Of a DNA stretch of 64,000 nucleotides, positions 14,283-22,711 are shown piece by piece. Within the stretch, counting starts at the first letter, position 1. Every line of letters begins with the position of its first letter. The position numbers were made by a program, and so were the translations under genes. Source of the stretch: Thermococcus henrietii (lineage in GTDB: Archaea; Methanobacteriota_B; Thermococci; Thermococcales; Thermococcaceae); assembly GCF_900198835.1 (NCBI RefSeq), contig NZ_LT900021.1:496001-560000 (forward strand). Direction: 5' to 3'. The notes beneath the pieces are model-generated. The model saw nothing but the letters and a program-made list of their open reading frames with translations. It was not told where the DNA came from and searched no databases.

Positions 14283-15155
14283 ATGAGAAAGTTCATACTC
14301 TTCACATCGTTCCTGCTGGGGCTGCTCCTCATAGTGGGTTCGAGCGGGAACTTTAGGGAATACACGTCCCAGAGGGACGCGGACTTTGCCGTGGTGGATG
14401 GCAGCAACTCCTACGTTGCGTACCATTGCCTTCAGGGGCCGGTTATGCTGAACGCAAGTTCGGGCGTTGAATTCGCCGCGATAAAGCTTGAGAACCTGAT
14501 GGACAGGACCATAACGGTTCGCGTCGTCGGCGATTACTCCAGCCTTCCTGAGGGCATCAACGGGAGCGTGGATGGCTCCACTTACACACTCGAACCCGGC
14601 GAGGAGGTCTCGATTGGCGGCAGTTTTTCCGCCGGTGACGACGTCGAAAACGGAACTTACGGTGTTCCGCTGACGGTCTACGCCGAATGGGATGGTGGAA
14701 GCGCCGAACTCAAGGACTGCTCGATGTACGTCACCGTTAGGAGACCGACTTACGTGCTGAAGAAGGGAATAGTCGGGGACGTCTACAACTACACGACGAA
14801 GAAGGTCTACCGCATAACGCTTCAGCTCAACTTCACGAACAATGGGCCAAGCGGGGACTTCGTCATAAAGGACTTCATCCCCAACCCGGGATGGAAGGCC
14901 ATATACGTGCCCCTGCCCCCGGAGCCAACGACAGGAAACGTCAGCTACACCCTTGGGTTCTCGTGCTGTCATTGCTCTGGCATGGTGATAGTATGGAGAG
15001 TTCACGTCGCCCACGGGGCAACGGTGACCCTGAACATCCCCATGGAAGTCGTTTTCTTCCGCAAAGGGGACTACACACTCAACTGCGGTGCGCATCTCTG
15101 CGGGACGCACGTCGTCTCGAACCGCGTCACCGTTCACGTAACTGGAGGTAGGTGA
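14283..15155 (+). CDS. Secreted protein of the SipW cassette
   Basis: About 290 residues. The N-terminus MRKFILFTSFLLGLLLIVGS and the following SGNFREYTSQRDADFAVVDG copy the junction of the two DUF1102 proteins, so it is probably a substrate of the same signal peptidase. The rest is predicted beta-rich, with a C-terminal Ig/CARDB-like region. Conserved-looking cysteines (FSCCHCSG and NCGAHLCGTH) could form disulphides or bind metal. The ATG at 14283 is preferred over 14274 because GGAG lies about ten bases before it. It may be an anchor, tip or cap protein; this is inference. Confidence 0.75.
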   Translation: MRKFILFTSFLLGLLLIVGSSGNFREYTSQRDADFAVVDGSNSYVAYHCLQGPVMLNASSGVEFAAIKLENLMDRTITVRVVGDYSSLPEGINGSVDGSTYTLEPGEEVSIGGSFSAGDDVENGTYGVPLTVYAEWDGGSAELKDCSMYVTVRRPTYVLKKGIVGDVYNYTTKKVYRITLQLNFTNNGPSGDFVIKDFIPNPGWKAIYVPLPPEPTTGNVSYTLGFSCCHCSGMVIVWRVHVAHGATVTLNIPMEVVFFRKGDYTLNCGAHLCGTHVVSNRVTVHVTGGR

Positions 15156-15157
15156 TT

Positions 15158-16123
15158 ATGAAAGTTGATAAGAGAAAGGCTTTCCTGGTTGGGATTGCCT
15201 TTTCAATTTCCCTTGCCGTTGTTTTCGGCATGTACTCAAGCCTAGCCTACTCAAGGGCTCCCATAACGACCCACGCGACGTATTCAACGCTCTACGTCGA
15301 GGAGGGGCACTTCAAGCACTCTGGATTTTTCTCGAACGAGACGGTGTACAAGAACGGGACGTCTCTTGAGTACTACCCCTCGAAGATAACCGAGGAACTG
15401 CTCGGTAACTATACCTTCACTTCGTCCCCGGGCACCATGGGAAGCTACGAGGCGACGCTTCACGTGAAGTATTACGTTTCCTCCGGGAAGAAGAAGGTCT
15501 ACATCCTCAACGAGAGCTCCTCGCTCGGAAGGGGGACCTTCTCGGGTTCATTCACCCTTCCCGTTGAGTTCAACATGAGCGCCCTCGACGCGAGGCTCAA
15601 GGAGGTAAGGGAAGGAACGGGACTCTACCGCGCCGAGAGGGAAGTTTACTTCGTCGTCAAGGTGCGGGCCAACGGCAGGGAACCCTTCACCCAGGAAATC
15701 CGCCTGAACCGCGACGCCTCGGGGATGCTGTACTTCAGCGGTGCCGACAAGGAGTACAAGAAGGTCGTCAGGAACGTGAGCACGACCACGAACTCAGTGT
15801 CGTTCCTCGGCTCGGACGTCGGCGTCTCAACGGCCAGAACGGTCTTTCCAGCGATGGCGCTTCTCTTCGCCATCCCGCCGGCGGGCTTCATGTACGCGAG
15901 GAGGGAGAGGAAGGAGACGGAACCCAAGGAGCTGAAGGGTCTGAAGAAGTACACCGTCGAGGGAACCGTTCCTGAGGGAAGGCGCGTTGAGCTGTCCTCT
16001 CCGAGGGACCTGGAGAGGGTCTTTGAGCTCGTTGACAGGCCGATAATTCATTACCGCGACGGCGAGACGGATGTCTACGCGGTTGCAGACGGCGAGACGG
16101 TTTACGAGTACCGGGCGAATTAG
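15158..16123 (+). CDS. DUF5305 membrane protein of the SipW cassette
   Basis: About 321 residues. One N-terminal membrane helix (AFLVGIAFSISLAVVFGMY), a long external beta-rich domain with sequons, a second helix near residue 230 (FPAMALLFAIPPAGFMYA), then a charged cytoplasmic tail of about 80 residues. This layout and the setting match the archaeal DUF5305 family found with SipW-type peptidases. ATG at 15158 is chosen because GGAGGT lies eight bases upstream; the GTG at 15152 is only two bases from it. It could anchor or organise the secreted fibre subunits. Confidence 0.75.
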   Translation: MKVDKRKAFLVGIAFSISLAVVFGMYSSLAYSRAPITTHATYSTLYVEEGHFKHSGFFSNETVYKNGTSLEYYPSKITEELLGNYTFTSSPGTMGSYEATLHVKYYVSSGKKKVYILNESSSLGRGTFSGSFTLPVEFNMSALDARLKEVREGTGLYRAEREVYFVVKVRANGREPFTQEIRLNRDASGMLYFSGADKEYKKVVRNVSTTTNSVSFLGSDVGVSTARTVFPAMALLFAIPPAGFMYARRERKETEPKELKGLKKYTVEGTVPEGRRVELSSPRDLERVFELVDRPIIHYRDGETDVYAVADGETVYEYRAN

Positions 16124-16199
16124 CCCGGCACCAACAACTTTAAAAGCCCAAGCGGAAAGCCACCTTAGGAGTTCTAAAAAGGGTTAGAGGTGGTTAGAG

Positions 16200-16736
16200 A
16201 TGAACCCGTTCCACGACATCGAGCCCGGACCGGAGGTTCCGGAGGTTGTCTACGCCCTTATAGAGATTCCGAAGGGGAGCAGGAACAAGTACGAGCTCGA
16301 CAAGAAGACCGGCCTCATAAAGCTCGACCGCGTTCTGTACAGCCCGTTCTTCTACCCGGTTGACTATGGTATAATCCCGCAGACCTACTACGACGACGGC
16401 GACCCCTTCGACATAATGGTCATCATGCGCGAGCCCGTTTACCCGCTCACCCTCATCGAGGCCAGGCCGATAGGCATAATGAAGATGAACGACTCCGGCG
16501 ACAAGGACTGGAAGGTTCTCGCGGTTCCCGTTGAGGACCCGTACTTCAAGGACTGGAAGGACATCGACGACGTTCCAAAGGCCTTCCTTGACGAGATTGC
16601 CCACTTCTTCCAGCGCTACAAGGAGCTCCAGGGTAAGGTCACCAAGATTGAGGGCTGGGGCAACGCCGAGGAAGCGAAGAAGGAAATCCTTCGTGCTATA
16701 GAGCTCTACAAGGAGAAGTTCGGTAAGAAGGAGTGA
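16200..16736 (+). CDS. ppa: Inorganic pyrophosphatase
   Basis: 178 residues, normal for the soluble family I enzyme. It hydrolyses pyrophosphate to phosphate with Mg ions and drives biosynthesis in the cytoplasm. Diagnostic motifs are [35 protein letters not shown] (the signature with clustered Asp) and the later [18 protein letters not shown]-like CTTTAAAAG lies at about 16139. CCACCT (16160-16165) could pair with the ribosome-binding site AGGTGG (16188-16193), a weak possible hairpin. Confidence 0.97.
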   Translation: MNPFHDIEPGPEVPEVVYALIEIPKGSRNKYELDKKTGLIKLDRVLYSPFFYPVDYGIIPQTYYDDGDPFDIMVIMREPVYPLTLIEARPIGIMKMNDSGDKDWKVLAVPVEDPYFKDWKDIDDVPKAFLDEIAHFFQRYKELQGKVTKIEGWGNAEEAKKEILRAIELYKEKFGKKE

Positions 16737-16767
16737 CTCCTTCTCAACTCTTTTTGGAGGTCAGGCC

Positions 16768-17328
16768 ATGTACAAGCTTTTGACGGTTAAGGACGTCGTC
16801 AGGATTCCACCCAGGATGTTCACGATGGACCCTAAGGAGGCCGCCAAGAAGGTCCTCCGCGAGACCTACGAGGGCATCTACGATAGGGACGAGGGAGTTA
16901 TCCTGGCAATCCTTGACGTCCACGACGTTGGGCAGGGAATAATCGTCCCAGGCGACGGGGCCACTTACCACGAGGTAACCTTTGACGTCCTCGTCTGGAA
17001 GCCCGAGAACCAGGAGGTCGTTGAGGGCGAAGTGGTGGAGATGATGCCCTACGGCGCCTTCATCAGAATCGGCCCGATGGACGGTCTCGTCCACATAAGC
17101 CAGCTCATGGACGACTACGTCGTCTTCGACGAGAAGAACAGGCAGTTCATAGGCAAGGAAACCAACCGCGTCCTCAAGCTCGGCGACTTCGTGAGGGCGA
17201 GGATAATCGGCATAAGCGTCAAGAGCAGAATCATCAGGGAGAACAAGATTAACATGACCATGCGCCAGCCCGGTCTCGGAAAGTTCGAGTGGATTGAGAA
17301 GGAGAAGAGAAAGGCCAAGGAGGAGTGA
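16768..17328 (+). CDS. rpo7: RNA polymerase subunit Rpo7 (RpoE1, E')
   Basis: 186 residues, the full length of archaeal Rpo7. It forms the polymerase stalk with Rpo4 and helps open the promoter. The N-terminal tip domain (YKLLTVKDVVRIPPRMF) is followed by an S1/OB domain (VVEGEVVEMMPYGAFIRIGP, DGLVHISQLMDD). It overlaps or abuts the spt4 gene, a pairing conserved in archaea, and GGAGG precedes the start. Confidence 0.97.
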   Translation: MYKLLTVKDVVRIPPRMFTMDPKEAAKKVLRETYEGIYDRDEGVILAILDVHDVGQGIIVPGDGATYHEVTFDVLVWKPENQEVVEGEVVEMMPYGAFIRIGPMDGLVHISQLMDDYVVFDEKNRQFIGKETNRVLKLGDFVRARIIGISVKSRIIRENKINMTMRQPGLGKFEWIEKEKRKAKEE

Positions 17329-17330
17329 GC

Positions 17331-17534
17331 ATGGCGAAGGAGAGGGCCTGCAGGCACTGCCACTACATAACGACCGAGGACCGCTGTCCCGTCTGCGGGA
17401 GCAGGGATTTGAGCGATGACTGGTTCGACCTCGTCATAATCCTCGACACCGAGAGCAAAATTGCCAAGAAGCTCCGCGAGAGCATACCAGAGGCCGCTAA
17501 GGTTCCTGGCAAATACGCCATAAGGGTCAGGTGA
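17331..17534 (+). CDS. spt4: Transcription elongation factor Spt4 (RpoE2)
   Basis: About 67 residues with a zinc ribbon: CRHCHY near the N-terminus and CPVCGSRDL about twelve residues later. It binds Spt5 to promote elongation by RNA polymerase. ATG at 17331 has AGGAGTG upstream and almost overlaps the end of rpo7, so the two are translated as a unit. An in-frame GTG at 17325 is less likely. Confidence 0.95.
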   Translation: MAKERACRHCHYITTEDRCPVCGSRDLSDDWFDLVIILDTESKIAKKLRESIPEAAKVPGKYAIRVR

Positions 17535-17535
17535 A

Positions 17536-18063
17536 ATGCTGTTCCGCCTAACTGAAGAGCTCCGGCGAGAGCTCAAGGAACCGCTGGGAGAGCTGATAAA
17601 GGGCCCGATTCCGGAGCCCTACATTCGAATTAAGGACGAGCTTAGGGGTAAGACCGTAATCACCGTTGGGGACGTTGTTACGGAGAACGTCCTCAAGCTC
17701 GGCATTTCCCCTTCCCTTGCCCTCTACGACCTCAGGACGAAGAGGACCGACTATTCTCCCGATATAAACGCGAAGGCCGTCTTCATGACCGTTTCTAATC
17801 CCCCCGGGACCATAACGAAAGCTTTATTAGACGCCATCAGAAAGGCCTTCCGCCTCGTCGAGCGGGGCAGGCCGGTTCACATACTCGTCAGCGGTGAGGA
17901 GGACTTGGGGGCGATTCCAGCGGTGCTCTACGCCCCGTACGGGAGCGTCGTCCTCTACGGCCAGCCCGACGAGGGGGTAGTGCTTATAAAGGTAACACCC
18001 GAATGCAAGCGCAGGTGTGCGCAAATACTTGCCAAGATGGAGGTGGTTCGTGATGGAGATTAA
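17536..18063 (+). CDS. GTP-dependent dephospho-CoA kinase (DUF359 family)
   Basis: 175 residues of the archaeal DUF359 family, identified in Thermococcus kodakarensis as a GTP-dependent dephospho-CoA kinase, the last step of coenzyme A synthesis. Visible markers are [30 protein letters not shown] and the conserved [20 protein letters not shown]. It starts right after spt4, with the stop and start nearly touching, and overlaps rps24e by eleven bases, so it is embedded in an information-processing operon, as in related genomes. Confidence 0.93.
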   Translation: MLFRLTEELRRELKEPLGELIKGPIPEPYIRIKDELRGKTVITVGDVVTENVLKLGISPSLALYDLRTKRTDYSPDINAKAVFMTVSNPPGTITKALLDAIRKAFRLVERGRPVHILVSGEEDLGAIPAVLYAPYGSVVLYGQPDEGVVLIKVTPECKRRCAQILAKMEVVRDGD

Positions 18064-18349
18064 GGTGACCGAGATAAAGGAGAACAAGCTCCTCGGGAGA
18101 AAGGAGATATACTTCGACATCATCCACGAGGGCGAGCCTACCCCGAGCAGGGAAGCGGTGAAGGGTAAGCTCGTCGCCATGCTCGACCTCGACCCGAACA
18201 CCACCGTTCTCCAGTACATCAGGAGCTACTTCGGAAGCCACGTCAGCAAGGGCTACGCCAAGGCCTACGAGACGAGGGAGAGGATGCTCTACATAGAGCC
18301 CGAGTACATCCTCGTTAGGGACGGCCTCATTCAGAAGGAGGAAGAGTGA
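18053..18349 (+). CDS. rps24e: 30S ribosomal protein S24e
   Basis: 98 residues, typical for archaeal S24e, a small-subunit protein. The sequence [19 protein letters not shown] and the block [20 protein letters not shown] are diagnostic. The start at 18053 lies within the end of the dephospho-CoA kinase gene and is preceded by GGAGGTGG at 18039, a strong ribosome-binding site. It forms a pair with rps27ae. Confidence 0.97.
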   Translation: MEIKVTEIKENKLLGRKEIYFDIIHEGEPTPSREAVKGKLVAMLDLDPNTTVLQYIRSYFGSHVSKGYAKAYETRERMLYIEPEYILVRDGLIQKEEE

Positions 18350-18359
18350 GGTGGTGTAA

Positions 18360-18533
18360 ATGGCCAAGGGCAAGAAGAAGACCAGCCAGAAGTGGAAGCT
18401 CTACGAGGTTAAGGGTGGAAAGGTCGTCAGGAAGAACAAGTTCTGCCCGCGCTGCGGGCCGGGCGTCTTCATGGCCAACCACAAGGACCGCTGGTCCTGC
18501 GGAAGGTGCGGCTACACCGAGTGGAAGAAGTGA
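18360..18533 (+). CDS. rps27ae: 30S ribosomal protein S27ae
   Basis: A short gene of 57 residues. It is rich in lysine at the N-terminus ([20 protein letters not shown]) and carries a zinc ribbon, CPRCG...CGRCG, as in archaeal S27ae. GAGGTGGTG stands just before the ATG, eleven bases after the S24e stop, the usual gene order. The downstream methyltransferase begins 24 bases later. Confidence 0.96.
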   Translation: MAKGKKKTSQKWKLYEVKGGKVVRKNKFCPRCGPGVFMANHKDRWSCGRCGYTEWKK

Positions 18534-18556
18534 TTTCCCTTTCTTTTCTCTTGGCG

Positions 18557-19138
18557 ATGGCTATGCCGGTCTATTACGGAATAAGGATTGAACTCCACCC
18601 CGACGTCTATGAGCCGGCGGAGGATACGTTTCTCCTCGCCGAGACCGTTGAGGTCAAGCCCGGTGAAACGGCGCTCGACGTTGGAACCGGGACAGGGATT
18701 ATAGCCCTCCTCATGGCGAGGAAGGCCAAACGCGTCCTCGGCGTTGACGTGAACCCAATGGCTATAGAACTCGCCAGGAAAAACGCCCTGCTGAACGGAA
18801 TCGGGAACGTCGAGTTTTGCCTGAGCGACCTTTTTGAGAACGTCTCGGGAAGGTTCGACGTGATAACGTTCAACGCCCCTTACCTACCGGGTGAGCCGGA
18901 AGAGCCAATAGACTTGGCCCTCGTCGGTGGGAAAACCGGGAGGGAGGTAATAGACCGGTTCGTCCGGGAGGTGCCGGATTATCTGACCGAGAACGGCAGG
19001 GTTTACCTCGTCCAGAGCTCGATAACCGGGATTGAAGAAACGCTGAATCTTTTCCGGAAAGTCGGTCTTAGGGCTGAGGTTGTCGCCAAAAGGCACCTCT
19101 TCTTTGAGGACATCGTGGTTGTTCAGGCCAGGCGGTAG
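18557..19138 (+). CDS. HemK/Mtq2-type class I methyltransferase
   Basis: About 193 residues. The SAM-binding site is LDVGTGTGIIALLMARKA followed by GVDVNP. The amide-binding motif, NPPY in release-factor glutamine methyltransferases, reads NAPYLPG here. Small archaeal proteins of this kind (Mtq2-like) methylate Gln of release factor aRF1, and substrate specificity with the altered motif is inferred. The start is one of two close ATGs (18557 or 18563). The last 16 bases overlap a small minus-strand gene. Confidence 0.85.
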   Translation: MAMPVYYGIRIELHPDVYEPAEDTFLLAETVEVKPGETALDVGTGTGIIALLMARKAKRVLGVDVNPMAIELARKNALLNGIGNVEFCLSDLFENVSGRFDVITFNAPYLPGEPEEPIDLALVGGKTGREVIDRFVREVPDYLTENGRVYLVQSSITGIEETLNLFRKVGLRAEVVAKRHLFFEDIVVVQARR

Positions 19139-19257
19139 CGCCTTATCTCGTGGAGGAGCTTCACCTTGGGCCTCTCGTTACCTTCCTCGGGCTCCTCGCC
19201 AGGGAAGAGAACTATCTCCCTCGGCTTGAGCATGGGTTCGGGTTTTATGCGCATCAT
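19123..19257 (-). CDS. Small 44-residue conserved-looking protein
   Basis: A short open frame encoding MMRIKPEPMLKPREIVLFPG and then a charged tail ending LLHEIRRYRLA. Support comes from a strong TATA element on the minus strand (GGTTTAAAAGG, 19278-19288) whose predicted transcript start falls exactly at the ATG at 19257, which would give a leaderless mRNA. Codon use resembles neighbouring genes. It overlaps the methyltransferase end by 16 bases in a tail-to-tail arrangement. I do not recognise a family and cannot state a function. Confidence 0.5.
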   Translation of the reverse strand: MMRIKPEPMLKPREIVLFPGEEPEEGNERPKVKLLHEIRRYRLA

Positions 19258-19380
19258 GGTTGTGGGCTCGGTCCTGACCTTTTAAACCTTTCGCAGATTG
19301 ACGAAGGAATTTTCGACGATGCACAGTCGCGACCAATCAGGTTTTTAAAACCTCGCCCGAGTTTGGGTTAGGTGAGACTA

Positions 19381-20382
19381 ATGGCGATAGTGGTTAAGGC
19401 CAACCCGAACATGCCCGAGGAAATCGCGCTCCTCTTCAGAAAACAGCACTACGAGCTCGTTGGCAGGCACAGCGGCGTTAAGCTCTGCCACTGGCTCAAG
19501 GAGAGCCTCACAAAGGGTCGCTTCTGCTACAAGCAGAAGTTCTACGGCATAGCGAGCCACAGATGCCTTCAGATGACGCCGGTCTTGGCCTGGTGCACCC
19601 ACAACTGCATCTTCTGCTGGCGTCCGATGGAGGGCTTCCTCGGCACTGAATTGCCAGAACCCTGGGACGACCCGGCGTTCATCGTCGAGGAGAGCATAAA
19701 GGCCCAGAGGAAGCTTCTCGTTGGCTACAAGGGCAACCCGAAAGTTCCGAAGGAGAAGTTCGAGGAAGCGTGGAATCCGAAGCACGCGGCGATTAGCTTA
19801 TCGGGCGAGCCGATGCTCTATCCGTACATGGGCGACCTCGTTGAGGAGTTCCACAAAAGGGGCTTCACGACCTTCATAGTCACCAACGGAACCGTTCCGG
19901 AGAGACTGGAGGAGATGATTAGAGAAGATAAGCTTCCAACGCAGTTCTACGTCTCGCTGACCGCACCAGACATCGAGACATACAATCGCGTTAACGTCCC
20001 GATGATTCCCGACGGCTGGGAGAAGATAAAGGAAACTCTCAAGCTCATGCGCGACGCGGAAACGAGGACGGTGATAAGGCTCACCCTTGTCAAGGGCGAG
20101 AACATGCACAGCCCCGAAAAGTACGCCGAGCTGATTAAGCTGGCGAACCCGATGTTCGTTGAGGCCAAAGCCTACATGTTCGTCGGCTTCTCGCGGAACA
20201 GGCTCACCATCAACAACATGCCGAGGCACGAGGAAATCAGGGCCTTCGCCGAGGAGCTCGTGAAGCACCTCCCCGGTTACCACATCGAGGACGAATACGA
20301 GCCGAGCAGGGTTGTTCTCATCATGCGCGACGACGTGGACGGCAGAGGAAGGGGATTGACGGGAAGGTTCATCTCTGATTGA
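19381..20382 (+). CDS. taw1: 4-demethylwyosine synthase (Taw1/TYW1), radical SAM
   Basis: About 333 residues. It makes the tricyclic wyosine base at G37 of tRNA-Phe from 1-methylguanosine and pyruvate. The radical-SAM cluster motif CTHNCIFC (about 72-79) is present. Three upstream cysteines at about 36, 49 and 62, each 13 residues apart (KLCHW, RFCYK, HRCLQ), match the second iron-sulphur cluster unique to this family. A TATA-like TTTTTAAAA is at 19342. ATG 19381 with GGTGAG upstream is preferred to the GTG at 19372. The substrate tRNA-Phe gene is in this window at 55916. Confidence 0.96.
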   Translation: MAIVVKANPNMPEEIALLFRKQHYELVGRHSGVKLCHWLKESLTKGRFCYKQKFYGIASHRCLQMTPVLAWCTHNCIFCWRPMEGFLGTELPEPWDDPAFIVEESIKAQRKLLVGYKGNPKVPKEKFEEAWNPKHAAISLSGEPMLYPYMGDLVEEFHKRGFTTFIVTNGTVPERLEEMIREDKLPTQFYVSLTAPDIETYNRVNVPMIPDGWEKIKETLKLMRDAETRTVIRLTLVKGENMHSPEKYAELIKLANPMFVEAKAYMFVGFSRNRLTINNMPRHEEIRAFAEELVKHLPGYHIEDEYEPSRVVLIMRDDVDGRGRGLTGRFISD

Positions 20383-20413
20383 TTCCACGCCACGTGGAAA
20401 ACTTTATTTATAT
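20383..20413 (+). promoter_or_regulatory. Palindrome and TATA box before the alpha-toroid gene
   Basis: TTCCAC (20383-20388) and GTGGAA (20394-20399) form an inverted repeat with a five-base centre. It starts right after the taw1 stop and ends directly before the TATA-like ACTTTATTTATA (about 20401-20412). The position is right for a repressor or activator site over the BRE. A terminator hairpin for taw1 is an alternative. Confidence 0.45.
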
Positions 20414-20446
20414 TCCCGACTTTTCTCCTCTAGGGGTGTTAGGGCT

Positions 20447-22705
20447 ATGAATATGAAAAGGGTATTAACTATGATGCTACTCATAGTGCTTTTAACGATT
20501 CCGTACTCCGCCGCCGGTAGCGTCCTAGATAACGCTTCTAGGGTCTTCATCGGGGTCAATTCGTATGTGGACACCGTTCCGCTGAAGGCGTACTCACTGC
20601 TCGCACTTGATTCAATGGCCGGAAAGGTTCACAACGAGACCCCCCTTTTTGTCTCCATTGAAAACATTACCAAGAGCCTGCTCTCAATGCAGAATCCGGA
20701 CGGGGGTTGGGGCTATCATGTGAACGAAATCAGCACCCCCCAGGATACTGCACTTGCGTTGATAGCTCTCAACTATTCCCTTGCAGTTTCGAGGGAGTTT
20801 GGGGTTGGGTTGGATGAAAACGCCCTTCTAAAGGCCCTTCGAGAGGGGGAGAGCTATCTCCTGGACTCCTACTCCTCTCCTGGCTGGGGCTACGTTTCCG
20901 GTTCCGTTCCCAAGTTCTATCCAACCGCGCTCTCCCTCTGGGCCCTCGGCACCCTCGGGCTGAAGTACTCCAACAGCCTCATCGTTAAAACGGCCGCAGA
21001 TTTCATAGCAAACGCCTCGGACCTTTCCCCAGAGTACAGGGCCCTAAGGCTGATTGCCTTCCATGCCGTTGGTTATCCAAACGTGACCCCATACCTTTCC
21101 AAGTGCCGCGAACTGCTCTCAAGCGACACCCTAAACGAGTATCAGAGGACAATACTCACCTACGCGGTCATACTCTACGACCCCCTAAGCTTCGACGTCG
21201 GTAGGTCCCTTGCGATACTCGAGAGCTTGGGGATGAGGAACGATACATACTTACTCGTGACCGAAGGGGTTCCCTTCATGACGAGGAACGACTTGATGGC
21301 AACGGCATACGCCGTCATGGCGTTTTCTAGCGTTTCCGACGTTCTCGTCAATGCTTCTCCCCGCAATCCTCGGGGTTTCCTTTACAACGACCTTGTCTCT
21401 CGTCAGAACCCCGACGGTGGCTGGCCGCTCCTCAAGAGCGGTATCTCCTCGGCGAAGGCCACTTACTACGCCCTCCTTGGAATCTCTGCCTCTGGGAATC
21501 CGTCTGGAGCCGTTGTGAAGAAGGCCGTCGCGTGGGCCAGGAACCACCTCCCCTCAGCCGAGGAGGCCGCCCGGGTTCGTGGCACCGTAACGGATGACTA
21601 CTACTACACCGCCATGATACTCATCAAATTTGGGAATTTGTCCTCCGCCGAAAAGGACGAGTTAATCAACTTCACCCGGTCCCTTGAATCTGCTCCTGGC
21701 CTTTGGAGGGGTCTCTTTGGTATTCCTCAGCCATACCAGACGGCCCTTGGTCTGAATCTGCTCCTGGCCCTCGGTTACAAGGGGAATGACGTGGACCTCG
21801 CCGCAAATTGGCTGCTCTCAATAAGCCCCTCCGGCTGGGGCGTTAGGCTTAATTACTTCATGCCCGCCACCACCGGGATGGACGTTCCAACAACTGTCAC
21901 CGTGCTCGAGGCCCTCTCTAAGGTAGTGTCCCCTGAGAAGCTGACTCCCCACGTCAAGTGGCTGATTGAGCAGAGGCTTCCGAGCGGTGTCTGGGGATGT
22001 TTCCGCGAGAGCACCAACATACTCAACCAGCGGTTCTACGCAGCTCCATCGATGGAATACACCGTGAGGGTCGCCGAGGTCCTGAGGAAGCTTGGTTATG
22101 ACTACTCCAGGGATGTTCTCCCGTGGGTTCTCAAGCACGCCCTTGACCCCAACATGAGCACGGTTGATGAGGGCTTGGCCCTCCAGTTCCTCAGCGGCTT
22201 CAATCTCCTGCCCCCCACGACCCTCTACGAGGTAATTGAGAGCTTGGAGAGCGGAGGTCAGTGGTACCTCAACTACTGGGAGGGCTATGACTTCATCGTC
22301 CAGGAGATTGCCTCATCTCTCCTTCCAGAGACTGTGATAACGCTCGTTAAGGGCAACTTAACGCCGAGTGCCGGAAACCACATAATCATAGCCCCCATCG
22401 GTCTCGTGAACGTTTCCCGCTACAATCCATTCGTCTCCGTCTATGTCAATGGCACTTCCGTTGTTGTAAACGGTCGTGAGTACCCGCTCTCAACGAGCAT
22501 CGTCCTGGTGCCCGGAAGGACCCAGGATGGGGGCTATGTCCTCGTAATCCTCGTCGGTGAGGATGCCGTTGATGGCGTCCCCGTGCTCTTCACGAGTGGC
22601 CTCTACCGCTACCTCCACGGTGCATACATGGTTCTCAGCGCCGTTGATAAGAACAACGATGGGAAAATTGAACCTGAAGAAATAACACTGCTGGGGTTGG
22701 GGTGA
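20447..22705 (+). CDS. Secreted prenyltransferase/squalene-cyclase-repeat (alpha-toroid) protein with EF-hand
   Basis: 752 residues. A signal peptide (MKRVLTMMLLIVLLTIPYSA) is followed by repeated helix-turn units carrying QNPDGGWGYHV and QNPDGGWPLL, the hallmark of alpha/alpha-toroid proteins such as prenyltransferase beta subunits and squalene cyclases. The export signal makes a soluble cytosolic terpene enzyme unlikely; a polymer- or polysaccharide-binding role is possible. The extreme C-terminus has DKNNDGKIEPEE, a good calcium-binding EF-hand/dockerin loop. It begins a long same-strand cluster with a tubulin-like GTPase and prepilin-like genes. Specific function unknown. Confidence 0.78.
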   Translation: MNMKRVLTMMLLIVLLTIPYSAAGSVLDNASRVFIGVNSYVDTVPLKAYSLLALDSMAGKVHNETPLFVSIENITKSLLSMQNPDGGWGYHVNEISTPQDTALALIALNYSLAVSREFGVGLDENALLKALREGESYLLDSYSSPGWGYVSGSVPKFYPTALSLWALGTLGLKYSNSLIVKTAADFIANASDLSPEYRALRLIAFHAVGYPNVTPYLSKCRELLSSDTLNEYQRTILTYAVILYDPLSFDVGRSLAILESLGMRNDTYLLVTEGVPFMTRNDLMATAYAVMAFSSVSDVLVNASPRNPRGFLYNDLVSRQNPDGGWPLLKSGISSAKATYYALLGISASGNPSGAVVKKAVAWARNHLPSAEEAARVRGTVTDDYYYTAMILIKFGNLSSAEKDELINFTRSLESAPGLWRGLFGIPQPYQTALGLNLLLALGYKGNDVDLAANWLLSISPSGWGVRLNYFMPATTGMDVPTTVTVLEALSKVVSPEKLTPHVKWLIEQRLPSGVWGCFRESTNILNQRFYAAPSMEYTVRVAEVLRKLGYDYSRDVLPWVLKHALDPNMSTVDEGLALQFLSGFNLLPPTTLYEVIESLESGGQWYLNYWEGYDFIVQEIASSLLPETVITLVKGNLTPSAGNHIIIAPIGLVNVSRYNPFVSVYVNGTSVVVNGREYPLSTSIVLVPGRTQDGGYVLVILVGEDAVDGVPVLFTSGLYRYLHGAYMVLSAVDKNNDGKIEPEEITLLGLG

Positions 22706-22711
22706 AGGCCC

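Noticed and set aside
14232-15137. 301-codon minus-strand open frame
   Set aside because: Shadow of the exported-protein gene at 14283; no promoter and no known domain.
19150-19371. 73-codon plus-strand frame after the methyltransferase gene
   Set aside because: No promoter or ribosome-binding site; it is the antisense of the small minus-strand gene and its promoter.
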